This document shows, in pieces, positions 18,331-26,209 of a stretch of 64,000 nt of DNA. The position numbers were made by a program, and so were the translations under genes. Position 1 is the stretch's first letter. Each line of letters begins with the position of its first letter. Below the pieces are notes generated by a model. The model ran no database searches. It was given only the letters and a program-made list of their open reading frames with translations, and was not told the origin of the DNA. The stretch is from Tunturiibacter empetritectus (GTDB taxonomy: Bacteria > Acidobacteriota > Terriglobia > Terriglobales > Acidobacteriaceae): contig NZ_JACHDZ010000004.1 of NCBI RefSeq assembly GCF_014201375.1, positions 496,001 through 560,000 on the forward strand. Direction: 5' to 3'.

Positions 18331-18753
18331 TTAGTGGAAGAGGCTGAGGAGCAGGATGGCGAGGACGGCGAGACTGACGATGGTGTAGAGGCGGTCGCGC
18401 TCGATGGCGAAGCCGATGACCGCGAAGGCTACGCGGGCTACCGGAGTGGCGATGAGCAGGAGGATTCCGACCTGGATGATGGCTGCGGCGTCTCCCCTGG
18501 CCAGCAGAGGGAGAAGGTGCGAGGGGTGGAGAAGGTTGGCGGATTCGCTGGAAAAGACGCGGTAGTTTGCCGGCTGGTTGTGGTGCGCGATGAGGAAGAC
18601 GGCTCCTCCTACGAGAACCGTGGCGGAGGCGAGGAGGACGCCGGTTTGCAGGAGTCGTCCGATGATGATCTCCATGCGATGGTCGTCGAATGGCTGGCTG
18701 GAGGGGTTCGAAGGGGCTGGGTTGTTCTGGTCTTTGGTCGTGTCTTTGGTCAT
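18331..18753 (-). CDS. DUF1634 membrane protein
   Basis: This 140-residue protein has three predicted membrane segments (LLQTGVLLASATVLVGGAVF, a middle one around AAIIQVGILLLIATPVARVA, and LYTIVSLAVLAILLLSLF at the C-terminus) and matches the DUF1634 pattern including ATPVARVAFAVIGFAIERDRLYT. DUF1634 proteins are commonly coded directly after TauE/SafE permeases, as here; a partner role in transport is likely but unproven. Its ATG overlaps the TGA of the permease gene (ATGA), which points to translational coupling. The same frame extends upstream to 19248, but only as a shadow of the permease gene. Confidence 0.85.
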   Translation of the reverse strand: MTKDTTKDQNNPAPSNPSSQPFDDHRMEIIIGRLLQTGVLLASATVLVGGAVFLIAHHNQPANYRVFSSESANLLHPSHLLPLLARGDAAAIIQVGILLLIATPVARVAFAVIGFAIERDRLYTIVSLAVLAILLLSLFH

Positions 18754-19593
18754 GATCGGCCCAGCCAGCCGTTGACAATCATCTCCACGCCGAGTGCGAG
18801 GATGACGAATGTGAAGATGGTGCGCAGCAGGGAGACCTGCGCTTTGACGAGGAGGCGCGCACCGAGCAGCGAGCCGCCGAGGACGCCGAGCATGACGGGA
18901 AAGGCGAGGCCGGGGTTGATGTAGCCGCGCTGGAGGTAGATGCCGGCGCTGGCGGCTGCGGTGACGCCGATCATGAAGTTGCTGGTGGTGGTGGAGACCT
19001 TGAACGGGATGCGCATGATGCGGTCCATGGCGAGGACTTTGACTGCGCCGGAGCCGATGCCGAGGAGGCCGGAGAGGGTGCCGGCTCCGAACATGGTGGC
19101 GAAGCCTGCGGGGATGCGGTCGACGGTGTAGGCGCATTGGCCGCCGTTTGCACCGGGGTAGGAGCCGGACATGCGGAGACGGTCGGACCAGGGATTTCTT
19201 GCGTGAGGAGTGGTCTCGGGGTGACGGGTCTGTTGCCAGGAGAGCCATGCCGAGTAGAGCAGGACTAAGCCAAAGATAATCGCGAGGGCGTGGGTGGGGA
19301 CGTGCGTCGCGAGGAAGGCTCCGAAGACCGCTCCGATGGTGGTGGCCACCTCCAGAAACATGCCGATGCGGATGTTGGAGAAGCCTTCGCGGACGTAGGC
19401 CGCTGCGGCTCCTGAGGAGGTGGCGATGACGGAGATGAGGGAGGCGCCGATGGCGTAGCGGATGTCGACGTGGAAGACCAGGGTGAGAAGGGGGACGAGG
19501 ACGACGCCGCCGCCGAGACCGGTGAGGGCTCCGAGAAGGCCGGCCGCCAGGGAGCCTGCGAAGACCAGCGAGGTGAAGAGGGCAAGCGGCATT
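18750..19593 (-). CDS. Sulfite exporter TauE/SafE family permease
   Basis: The 280-residue protein starts MPLALFTSLVFAGSLAAGLLGALTGLGGG, containing the Gly-rich signature of the TauE/SafE family, and this glycine motif repeats in the second half (GAGTLSGLLGIGSGAVKV), the internal duplication typical of the family. Eight or so membrane segments are visible. Family members export sulfite, sulfoacetate or similar organosulfur anions; the substrate here is unknown. The frame continues to 19931 through repeat copy B, but that extension is not part of the protein. It forms a two-gene operon with the DUF1634 gene, whose start overlaps its stop. Confidence 0.9.
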
Positions 19594-19615
19594 CGGGTGT
19601 GACGATTATGGCATG

Positions 19616-19796
19616 GTCTTGCCGGACGGGCGCCCTGCGCGGGCGGCGGGCGTTCACACGCCGTTTTAGAGCTTCGCGTGGTCCTCCCGTTGGTCGGAAT
19701 CAATCTTCCTTCGCGACCATCGGGAGCGCCAACCGAAGGGGTATACAAGTCACGAAGTGACCGCCCCACGCGTAGTGGGCCCGTCCGGCAGGACAG
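19616..19796 (+). repeat. Dispersed nested-palindrome repeat, copy B
   Basis: This complete copy lies between the permease start and the thiE-like stop (17 nt away). Left arm TTGCCGGACGGGC and right arm GCCCGTCCGGCAGGACAG pair; the inner CTCCCGTTGGTCG faces CGACCATCGGGAG with one mismatch. Same orientation as copy A. The left boundary is accurate to a few bases. Confidence 0.9.
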
Positions 19797-19812
19797 TCCT
19801 CTGGACAGATCT

Positions 19813-20424
19813 TTAAGAGCGATGGAAGAGGCGGATTCCGGCGACTCCGGCTGCGCCAGCCGCCAGGCATTCGGGCGTGTTCTGGAGGGTGACTGCGCCG
19901 AGGGCGAAGATTGGGATTGAGGTTGCGGCAATGCAGGCAGCGCGGAGCTGGTCGAGACCCTGACCGGGGAGGTTTTGGCCGTCGGCGAGGTGCTTCTCGA
20001 AGACTGGGGCGTAGAGGATGGCGTCTGCCTGTTCGCGGCGGGCGCGATGGACTTCGGTGAGGCTGTGGCAGGAGAGAGTGATTAGGGGTTTGGGACGTCC
20101 GGCGGAGAGGAAGAGGTCGCGGATTTGGGTGGGGGAGAGCTCGTTGGGCGAGGCGGTGAGATGGACACCGTGGGCGCCGGTGGCCAGGGCGATGTCGGGG
20201 CGGGAGTTTATCAGGAGTCGCGTCGGGCTGGCGGCCAAGGCTATATTCTCAAGCAGGTTCCGGGTGAGGGTCGCGAGCGTGGCTGCGGGAAGGTCTTTTT
20301 CTCTTAGCTGGATAAAGTCGATGCCTTCGTCGATCCATCGGGAAGCTTCGTGGAGGAGGGCGGCTTGTTTTTCCTGCTCGTTGCCGGGATAGAGCGCGCG
20401 GCTGGTGATGGCGTAGCGAAGCAT
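19813..20424 (-). CDS. thiE: Thiamine-phosphate synthase / TenI-like protein
   Basis: The TIM-barrel fold of ThiE/TenI is recognisable over about 203 residues: LRYAITS at the N-terminus, DFIQLREKDL, LLINSRPDIALATGAHGVHL, the middle LITLSCHS, then DAILYAPVFEK and the phosphate-binding IFALGAVTLQN and AAGVAGIRLF near the end. ThiE joins HMP-PP and thiazole phosphate to make thiamine phosphate; TenI-type paralogues aromatise the thiazole. The sequence alone does not settle which this is, and no other thiamine gene is nearby. The start at 20424 is chosen over 20448 because strand 1 follows at once. Confidence 0.78.
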   Translation of the reverse strand: MLRYAITSRALYPGNEQEKQAALLHEASRWIDEGIDFIQLREKDLPAATLATLTRNLLENIALAASPTRLLINSRPDIALATGAHGVHLTASPNELSPTQIRDLFLSAGRPKPLITLSCHSLTEVHRARREQADAILYAPVFEKHLADGQNLPGQGLDQLRAACIAATSIPIFALGAVTLQNTPECLAAGAAGVAGIRLFHRS

Positions 20425-20613
20425 GGTGAAATCAGTGTATGGTGCCAAGGGCCACCAGGTGGAGTCTGTGATGTTGGTGTGGTAGTTTCAAGGCAGTAAG
20501 GCGAACACGCACACAGTCAAGCAACTGGCCCCTCACGATCGCCACTCGAGGGGCCGATAACGGGACAAGAGCCGCCAAGACGACGGAGTGGATGTCCATG
20601 AGTATGTGCCAAT

Positions 20614-22014
20614 ATGAGTAGTAGTGTTTACGATCTGATCGTCATCGGGTCCGGGCCGGCCGGGCAGCGTGCTGCAATTTACGCTTCCAAGCTGGGCAAG
20701 AAGGTCGCACTGGTGGAGATGCGTGAGGTGGTCGGCGGGGCCTGCATCAGCACCGGCACCATTCCTTCAAAGACCATGCGCGAGGCTGTTCTTCACCTCT
20801 CGGGATACAACTACAAGTCCATCTATGGGATGAACTACCGGGTGAAGGAACGGATCACGATGGCGGACCTGGCGTTCCGGGTGCAGCACGTGATCAAGAC
20901 CGAGATCGACGTGACCGAGGCGCAGCTCTCGCGCAATAACATCGAGATGCTGGTGGGTGTGGCGAGCTTTGAAGACGCGACGCACGTGAAGGTGACGAAC
21001 TCGCGCGGCTCGACGGTGTATGAGGCGAACAATATCCTGATCGGAACCGGAACCAAGCCGGCGTCGTCGCCGAAGGTGCCGATCAACGGGCGCAGCATCA
21101 TCAACTCGGACCTGGTGCTGGAGTTGGTGAACCTGCCGAAGACGATGATTATCGTCGGCGGTGGCGTGATTGGCGTGGAGTACACCTGTATGTTCTCAGC
21201 CCTCGGAGTGCGGGTGACGCTGATTGAGCGGAGGCCGCGGCTGCTGGAATTTGCCGACCAGGAGATCATCGAGGCGCTGAGCTACCATCTGCGGGACTCG
21301 CGGGTGACGATGCGGCTGAACGAAGAGGTGGAGTCGGTTGAAGAGATGCCGGACGGAACCGTCGTGGCGAATCTCGAGAGCAAGAAAAAGGTTCAGGGCG
21401 ATGCGCTGCTGTACGCGGTTGGCCGCCAGGGCAATGTGGATGAGCTAAACCTGGCCGCTGTGGGCATTGAGTCGGACTCGCGCGGTCGTATTCCGGTGGA
21501 TAAGGACTTCAGGACGAAGGTGCCGACGATCTTTGCTGTGGGCGATGTGATTGGATTTCCTTCGCTGGCTTCGGTGTCGATGGAGCAGGGTCGCGTGGCG
21601 GCTGCTCGGGCCTTCGGGGACGAGAAGATCCTGTCGAACCCCGGGCTCTATCCGTACGGGATTTATACGATTCCGGAGATCAGCTTTATCGGTAAGACGG
21701 AAGAACAGCTGACCGAGGAGGATGTGCCGTACGAGGTTGGCGTGGCCTACTATCGCGAGATTGCGCGCGGCCAGATTCGCGGCGATACGACGGGCCGGCT
21801 CAAGATCATCTTTCACCGGATGAACCACGCGATCCTCGGAGTTCACATCATCGGCGAGGGCGCGAGCGAGCTGCTGCACATCGGCCAGGCGGTGATGGCA
21901 CTGGGCGGAACACTGGATTATTTCGTGGATACGGTCTTCAACTATCCAACTCTCGCAGAATGTTATAAAGTTGCGGCTTTCAACGGGTTGAACCGCGTCA
22001 GCAAATTTGAGTAG
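20614..22014 (+). CDS. sthA: Soluble NAD(P)+ transhydrogenase
   Basis: This FAD enzyme transfers hydride between NADPH and NAD+. The 466 residues show the FAD dinucleotide motif GSGPAGQRAA near the N-terminus, the redox-region GGACISTGTIPSKTMREA in which only one of the two cysteines of dihydrolipoamide dehydrogenase is kept (the hallmark of the Si-specific transhydrogenase), the NAD motif GGGVIGVEYTCMFSALG, YAVGRQGN, and the second FAD motif IFAVGDVIGFPSLASVSMEQGR. It is a cytosolic enzyme. A GGCCCCTC/GAGGGGCC hairpin sits at 20527-20555 in its leader. The ROK gene follows within 34 bp and is probably co-transcribed. Confidence 0.95.
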   Translation: MSSSVYDLIVIGSGPAGQRAAIYASKLGKKVALVEMREVVGGACISTGTIPSKTMREAVLHLSGYNYKSIYGMNYRVKERITMADLAFRVQHVIKTEIDVTEAQLSRNNIEMLVGVASFEDATHVKVTNSRGSTVYEANNILIGTGTKPASSPKVPINGRSIINSDLVLELVNLPKTMIIVGGGVIGVEYTCMFSALGVRVTLIERRPRLLEFADQEIIEALSYHLRDSRVTMRLNEEVESVEEMPDGTVVANLESKKKVQGDALLYAVGRQGNVDELNLAAVGIESDSRGRIPVDKDFRTKVPTIFAVGDVIGFPSLASVSMEQGRVAAARAFGDEKILSNPGLYPYGIYTIPEISFIGKTEEQLTEEDVPYEVGVAYYREIARGQIRGDTTGRLKIIFHRMNHAILGVHIIGEGASELLHIGQAVMALGGTLDYFVDTVFNYPTLAECYKVAAFNGLNRVSKFE

Positions 22015-22048
22015 AAACGCGGCACCCGAGGACGAGGCGGACAGCGTA

Positions 22049-22945
22049 ATGGCAAAGACAATCGGGGTAATACTTTCGGAGCGGATCTCGGCCGGCTTGG
22101 TCGTGGATCGCAAGCTTGTAGGACCGGTACGACGTTTTCCTGAAGATCACGACGACGAAGATGCGTTGGTGGAGCAGCACACCGAAGCTCTGGTGGAGAC
22201 GATCGCAAATCAGGTACTCCTGGCAGCAGATGGCGCGAAGGACATCACGGCGATCGGAGTAGCGTTGCCGGGTTTGGTGAAGGACGGCGTGGTGGCAGAG
22301 GCACCGAACCTGCCGCAGCTCAAGGGCGCGAAGATTCAGGAGCTGCTGATTGCGCAGATGCGCAACCATGGATTCAACGTTTCGGTGACAGCGGTGAACG
22401 ATGCCGATGGAATGGCTGCGGGGCTGGCTTCGATGCACGGCAAGCTGGACAGCATGATCCGGGTCTGGACGCTGGGCGTCGGAATCGGCTATGGGCGTTA
22501 TCCCTTCGCTCCCGGCGTGTGGGAGGGCGGCCACACGGTGGTGACGCTCGACGAGAAAGAGCGCTTCTGCGGATGCGGCGGGCGCGGGCATATGGAGGGG
22601 ATCATGGGGCATCGTGCAATGCGCCTGCGCTTCCTCGACATGGAGCCGGAAGAGGTCTTCGAGGCGGCCAAACAGGGCGATGCTCGCTGCCTCGATTTCA
22701 AACGGCTCTGGCATAAGGCTCTGGCCGCAGCGTCGGCGACCACGATTCATATGGCGGGGCCGGGGAAGATCTTCATCGCGGGGTTCAATACTCGGTTTCT
22801 CGATATGTCCATGGTGAAGGATTATCTGCAGCAGATGGTGAAGATGAGTCCGCTGCAGGGGTATTCGCTGGAGATCGTCGACGATACGCCTGAGGTGCGG
22901 GTGATCGGCGCTGCTGTCTCGGCCGAGCTGGCCGCCACTCGGTAA
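22049..22945 (+). CDS. ROK family sugar kinase-like protein
   Basis: This 298-residue protein is a member of the ROK family (glucokinase-type repressors and kinases). It shows IGVALPGLVKDG for the phosphate loop, VNDADGMAAGLASMHG holding the catalytic Asp, LGVGIGYGRYPF, and the zinc-binding signature GGHTVV...CGCGGRGHMEG with three Cys and His. No N-terminal helix-turn-helix is present, so it is a kinase-type member. The substrate is a hexose or N-acetyl-hexosamine by family, not by direct evidence. The start at 22049 gives MAKTIGVIL; a start 14 codons earlier overlaps the sthA stop codon and is less likely. Confidence 0.85.
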   Translation: MAKTIGVILSERISAGLVVDRKLVGPVRRFPEDHDDEDALVEQHTEALVETIANQVLLAADGAKDITAIGVALPGLVKDGVVAEAPNLPQLKGAKIQELLIAQMRNHGFNVSVTAVNDADGMAAGLASMHGKLDSMIRVWTLGVGIGYGRYPFAPGVWEGGHTVVTLDEKERFCGCGGRGHMEGIMGHRAMRLRFLDMEPEEVFEAAKQGDARCLDFKRLWHKALAAASATTIHMAGPGKIFIAGFNTRFLDMSMVKDYLQQMVKMSPLQGYSLEIVDDTPEVRVIGAAVSAELAATR

Positions 22946-22954
22946 TAAGAGCGA

Positions 22955-23094
22955 CGACCACGGATTGCAAGGATAAGAACGGATCAACTGCAAGAGCGAT
23001 AAACGGATAACGCCCAAGTTTGGTGCGCACTACTTCGTTGCTCTTAATCCCTCATTGTTCTTGATCCGTGATGATCTGTGTGAATCCGTGGTCG
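22955..23094. repeat. 140-bp inverted-repeat element between convergent genes
   Basis: The ends are a perfect 12-bp inverted repeat, CGACCACGGATT at 22955-22966 and AATCCGTGGTCG at 23083-23094. Further matching segments lie inside (GGATCAA against TTGATCC, AAGAGC against GCTCTT). It fills the gap between the ROK stop (9 nt) and the mutM stop (4 nt), and could act as a bidirectional mRNA end. It differs in sequence from the A-G repeat family. Confidence 0.75.
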
Positions 23095-23098
23095 AACG

Positions 23099-23932
23099 CT
23101 ACTTTTGGCATGTGGGGCAGAAGTGTGTGCTGCGGCCACCGATGACGACACGCTTGATGGGTGTACCGCAGATAAGGCACGGCCGGCCAGTGCGCGAGTA
23201 GGCGTGGTGGTGCAGCTGGAAGAAGCCTGCGACTCCGTCGGCATCGACGTAATCTGAGACGGAGGACCCGCCCAGCTTGATCGCCTCGGTGAGTACCTTG
23301 ATCAGCGCTGCGTGGAGACGCGTCAGTTCGGCGCGGGTGAGACGGCCGGCATGGCGTGTGGGGCGAATGCCGGCGTGGAAGAGGCTCTCGTCGGCGTAGA
23401 TATTGCCGACTCCGTGGAGAAGCGACTGATTCAGCAGCGCAGCTTTGATCGGGGTCTTACGGCCACGAAAGAGCGCGATAAAGTCCTCAAGCCCGATGGT
23501 GATGGGTTCGGCGCCGGGGCCGGCGTATCTTTCTTCGGGGCTGGCGGCTTCGACCACGGACAGCCGGCCGAAGCGGCGGGCATCGACGAAGCGAAGCTCC
23601 TTTCCGCTACTCAGGGTCAGGATGGCGTGCGTATGGGGTGGAATCGGCGTGTCGGCCGTTGAGACGAGCAGGCGGCCGGTCATGCCGAGGTGGACGAGGA
23701 ACTGCGCGGAACTTTTCGTGTTCTCTCTGGAGCGACTCAGATCGACGACGATCGTCTTGCCGATGCGGTGAACGCGGTCGATGCGGCTGCCGGTGAGAGC
23801 TTCGACGATCTCGTCGGGCGAGGATTTGAAGGTCTGGGGCTTGTTGCTGGTCCAGACCGAGCGGACGGTTTGGCCGTGGATTCTGGCGTGAACGCCATTT
23901 GCGACGGTCTCGACTTCAGGGAGTTCGGGCAT
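23099..23932 (-). CDS. mutM: Formamidopyrimidine-DNA glycosylase
   Basis: This base-excision repair enzyme removes oxidised purines such as 8-oxoguanine. The start MPELPEVETV provides the catalytic N-terminal Pro and Glu after Met removal, which fixes the start at 23932; the frame extends to 24025 without family support. Helix-two-turn-helix and DNA-binding residues follow (NIYADESLFHAGIRPTRHAGRL), then the C-terminal zinc finger with CLICGTPIKRVV and FCPTCQ. At 277 residues it is normal in length. It converges on the ROK gene across an inverted-repeat element. Confidence 0.96.
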   Translation of the reverse strand: MPELPEVETVANGVHARIHGQTVRSVWTSNKPQTFKSSPDEIVEALTGSRIDRVHRIGKTIVVDLSRSRENTKSSAQFLVHLGMTGRLLVSTADTPIPPHTHAILTLSSGKELRFVDARRFGRLSVVEAASPEERYAGPGAEPITIGLEDFIALFRGRKTPIKAALLNQSLLHGVGNIYADESLFHAGIRPTRHAGRLTRAELTRLHAALIKVLTEAIKLGGSSVSDYVDADGVAGFFQLHHHAYSRTGRPCLICGTPIKRVVIGGRSTHFCPTCQK

Positions 23933-24127
23933 TGTTCCTGTAAGTATAGGAGGGTGGGCGGTTACCGGGTAGGGCGCAACAAAATGCACAGCAATCAGCG
24001 TACCTTTTGCAGGTTCGCATGTCATTACCCAACAAAATTAACATGATATTAACAATAAACGTCAGGATTCGGCCCCGAAACGGCCTATATTTGAGTTCCT
24101 CCCCCAAATACAACCGGATGGAATGCC

Positions 24128-24940
24128 ATGACCATGACGGGTGCTCTGACACGTTTGAACCTTTCAACCCTTCCGGGGTACAAGAAGCTGCGACAGTCCG
24201 GCGTCCTGGATTTCGTGGTCGGCAAAGAGTTCGGACACTATCGCGGGCGATTCAGCACCAGCGAAGAGGCGACGAATTCTCTTCCGCCTTCGCGCCGCGC
24301 AACCTATGACAATGAATCGCTGGTCTCGATCGGAATCGAATCGTACTCGACCATTCACCCGTTTGACTGGCCAATACTGACTTTCTGTCAGAAGCTGATG
24401 CGGGAGAACCATCTGCATGCCGTGACCGATTTTGGCGGTCATATCGGCGTGAAGTTCTACGCGTTTCGAGACATGCTCGATCTTCCCGATGACTTTCGCT
24501 GGCAGATTGTTGATGTGCCGGCGATGGTGAGGGAGGGGCGGCGGCGCGTGCCTCCAGAGGTGCACTCGTTGTGCTTCTACGAGCACGTCGAAGAGACCCA
24601 GGCGTGTGATGCGCTGTTGTGCTCGGGGAGCCTGCAGTATGTGGACTGGTCGATTGAAGAGCTCATCGAGCGGTTGCCGCGGAGGCCGTACATGATCTTT
24701 TTGAATAAAGTGCCTGTCTCGGCCAGTGAAGGGTTCTTCACGCTGGAGACGTTTGTCAAGACGTTGCCATGCCGCATCTTCGGGCCGAACGAGCTCGAGT
24801 CGGCCCGTCAGCATCTGGGCTACAAGCTTGCCGCGAGCTGGCCCATACCCAACCGCGACTTTGTTGTGCTCTCTTCAAAGGGAATGGAGAAGGTGCAGAT
24901 GGTGGGGGAGGCCTGGATGCTGCAGACCAGCAACGCATGA
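24128..24940 (+). CDS. Methyltransferase-like protein (TIGR04325-type)
   Basis: The 270-residue protein looks like the TIGR04325 group of putative SAM-dependent methyltransferases: a central AVTDFGGHIGVKFYAFRDML stands in the place of the SAM-binding loop, followed by WQIVDVPAMVREGRR, DALLCSGSLQYV (motif 4 region), and RPYMIFLNKVPVSASEGFFTLE. Members of this group often lie in polysaccharide or glycan-related clusters, which is not the case here. The start codon is preceded by an AT-rich stretch (24040-24110) that could hold its promoter. The family call comes from memory of the pattern and needs a profile search. Confidence 0.6.
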   Translation: MTMTGALTRLNLSTLPGYKKLRQSGVLDFVVGKEFGHYRGRFSTSEEATNSLPPSRRATYDNESLVSIGIESYSTIHPFDWPILTFCQKLMRENHLHAVTDFGGHIGVKFYAFRDMLDLPDDFRWQIVDVPAMVREGRRRVPPEVHSLCFYEHVEETQACDALLCSGSLQYVDWSIEELIERLPRRPYMIFLNKVPVSASEGFFTLETFVKTLPCRIFGPNELESARQHLGYKLAASWPIPNRDFVVLSSKGMEKVQMVGEAWMLQTSNA

Positions 24941-25030
24941 AGCAGCTTTCTGTGGATGCGTTGATGGTTGCGCACCGGCATGCGGGTACACTGCGTCATT
25001 CTTGTTCGGCGAGGCTATACTGATCGCCTT

Positions 25031-26053
25031 ATGAAGAAGATATCTTTCTCGCGTTGCATGATGGGCTGCGCTTTACTGAGCTTGGCCGGGGCTGTCGCGT
25101 TCTCTCAGAGCAGCATGGAAAAAGATGGTCGCCCGCTGCTGCTGGTGGTGAACCAGGGCGATCGTAATCTGAGCCTGATCGATCCCGGCGCCGGCAAGCA
25201 GATGGCTGCGGTGATGGTGGACGGGGTGACCGGCCATGAGGTGGCGGCTTCCCCCGATGGAACGACGGCGTATGTGCCGATCTATGGCAGTGCCGGGGTG
25301 GGCAAGCCGGGTACGGACGGAAGCAAGATCTCTGTGATCGATCTTGCCAGCCGCAAGATTGTCCACACGATCGACTTCGGGCATGGCGTGCGGCCGCACT
25401 GCGTAATCTACGACAAAAACAGCGGGATGCTGTACGTGACGACGGAGCTGGATAAGACGATCAGCATCATCGACCCGAAGACGTTGAAGATTGTCGGCAG
25501 CGTGCCTACGGGGCAGGAGCAGTCGCACATGCTGGCGCTGTCGCGCGATGGCTCGCGGGGGTACACGGCGAACGTGGGACCGGGCACGGTATCGGTTCTG
25601 GATATGAAAGCGCGCAAGACGCTGGCGATTATTCCAGTCTCGACCGATACGCAGAGGATTGCGATCTCGCGCGACGACAGTATGGTGTTCACGGCGGACC
25701 AGACCAAGCCGCAGCTCGCGGTGATCGATACCGCGACCAATAAGGTGAAGACGTGGATTCCGCTGCCGAGTGTCGGATACGGAACGGCGACGACCCTCGA
25801 TGGGCGATGGTTGCTGGTGGCGTTGCGAACGACGCATCAGGTGGCGGTGGTCGATCTGAGTTCGATGCAGGTGGTGCGTACGATAGACGTCGCGGAGGGG
25901 CCGACGGAGATCCTGATGAACCCCGATGGCAAGTCTGCGTTTGTCTCCTGCTTCAGAAGCAAGCAGGTGGCGGAGATCGATCTGGGGCAGTGGAAGATGG
26001 CGCGGTTGATCGATGCGGGGGATGCGGCGGACGGCCTGGCGTGGGCGAAGTAG
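25031..26053 (+). CDS. Secreted YncE-like beta-propeller protein
   Basis: A signal peptide (MKKISFSRCMMGCALLSLAGAVAFS) is followed by about seven YVTN/YncE-type blades. Typical repeats are VNQGDRNLSLIDPGAGK, SKISVIDLASRKIVHTIDFG, KTISIIDPKTLKIVGSVPTG, GTVSVLDMKARKTLAIIPVS and HQVAVVDLSSMQVVRTIDVA. At 340 residues this is one complete propeller. Such proteins are periplasmic or surface-located; some bind metals, peptides or DNA. Nothing here identifies the ligand. The start at 25031 is chosen because it opens the signal peptide. Repeat copy C begins immediately after its stop codon. Confidence 0.85.
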   Translation: MKKISFSRCMMGCALLSLAGAVAFSQSSMEKDGRPLLLVVNQGDRNLSLIDPGAGKQMAAVMVDGVTGHEVAASPDGTTAYVPIYGSAGVGKPGTDGSKISVIDLASRKIVHTIDFGHGVRPHCVIYDKNSGMLYVTTELDKTISIIDPKTLKIVGSVPTGQEQSHMLALSRDGSRGYTANVGPGTVSVLDMKARKTLAIIPVSTDTQRIAISRDDSMVFTADQTKPQLAVIDTATNKVKTWIPLPSVGYGTATTLDGRWLLVALRTTHQVAVVDLSSMQVVRTIDVAEGPTEILMNPDGKSAFVSCFRSKQVAEIDLGQWKMARLIDAGDAADGLAWAK

Positions 26054-26200
26054 CCCACTTCGTGGGGTGTATACCGGCTTCGCCATGAGCCTTCCTTTGG
26101 TCGGCGGAAGATGGTAACGCGACCAACGGGAGCACCAACCGAAGGGGTACACACGTCACGAAGTGACCGCACTCCGCGCAGGAGGCCCGTCCGGCAGGAC
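26054..26200 (+). repeat. Dispersed nested-palindrome repeat, copy C (left arm lost)
   Basis: This copy keeps the inner part and the right outer arm (GGCCCGTCCGGCAGGAC) but lacks about 35 nt of the left arm, and starts directly at the stop of the propeller gene. It ends 10 nt before the stop of the spermidine-synthase fusion on the other strand, so it separates two convergent genes. The core is more diverged than in other copies. Confidence 0.85.
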
Positions 26201-26209
26201 AACTCAGCT

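Noticed and set aside
19594-19931. Long N-terminal extension of the TauE/SafE permease
   Set aside because: The frame runs through repeat copy B and its flank; the permease signature begins at 19593, so the extension is repeat DNA read in frame.
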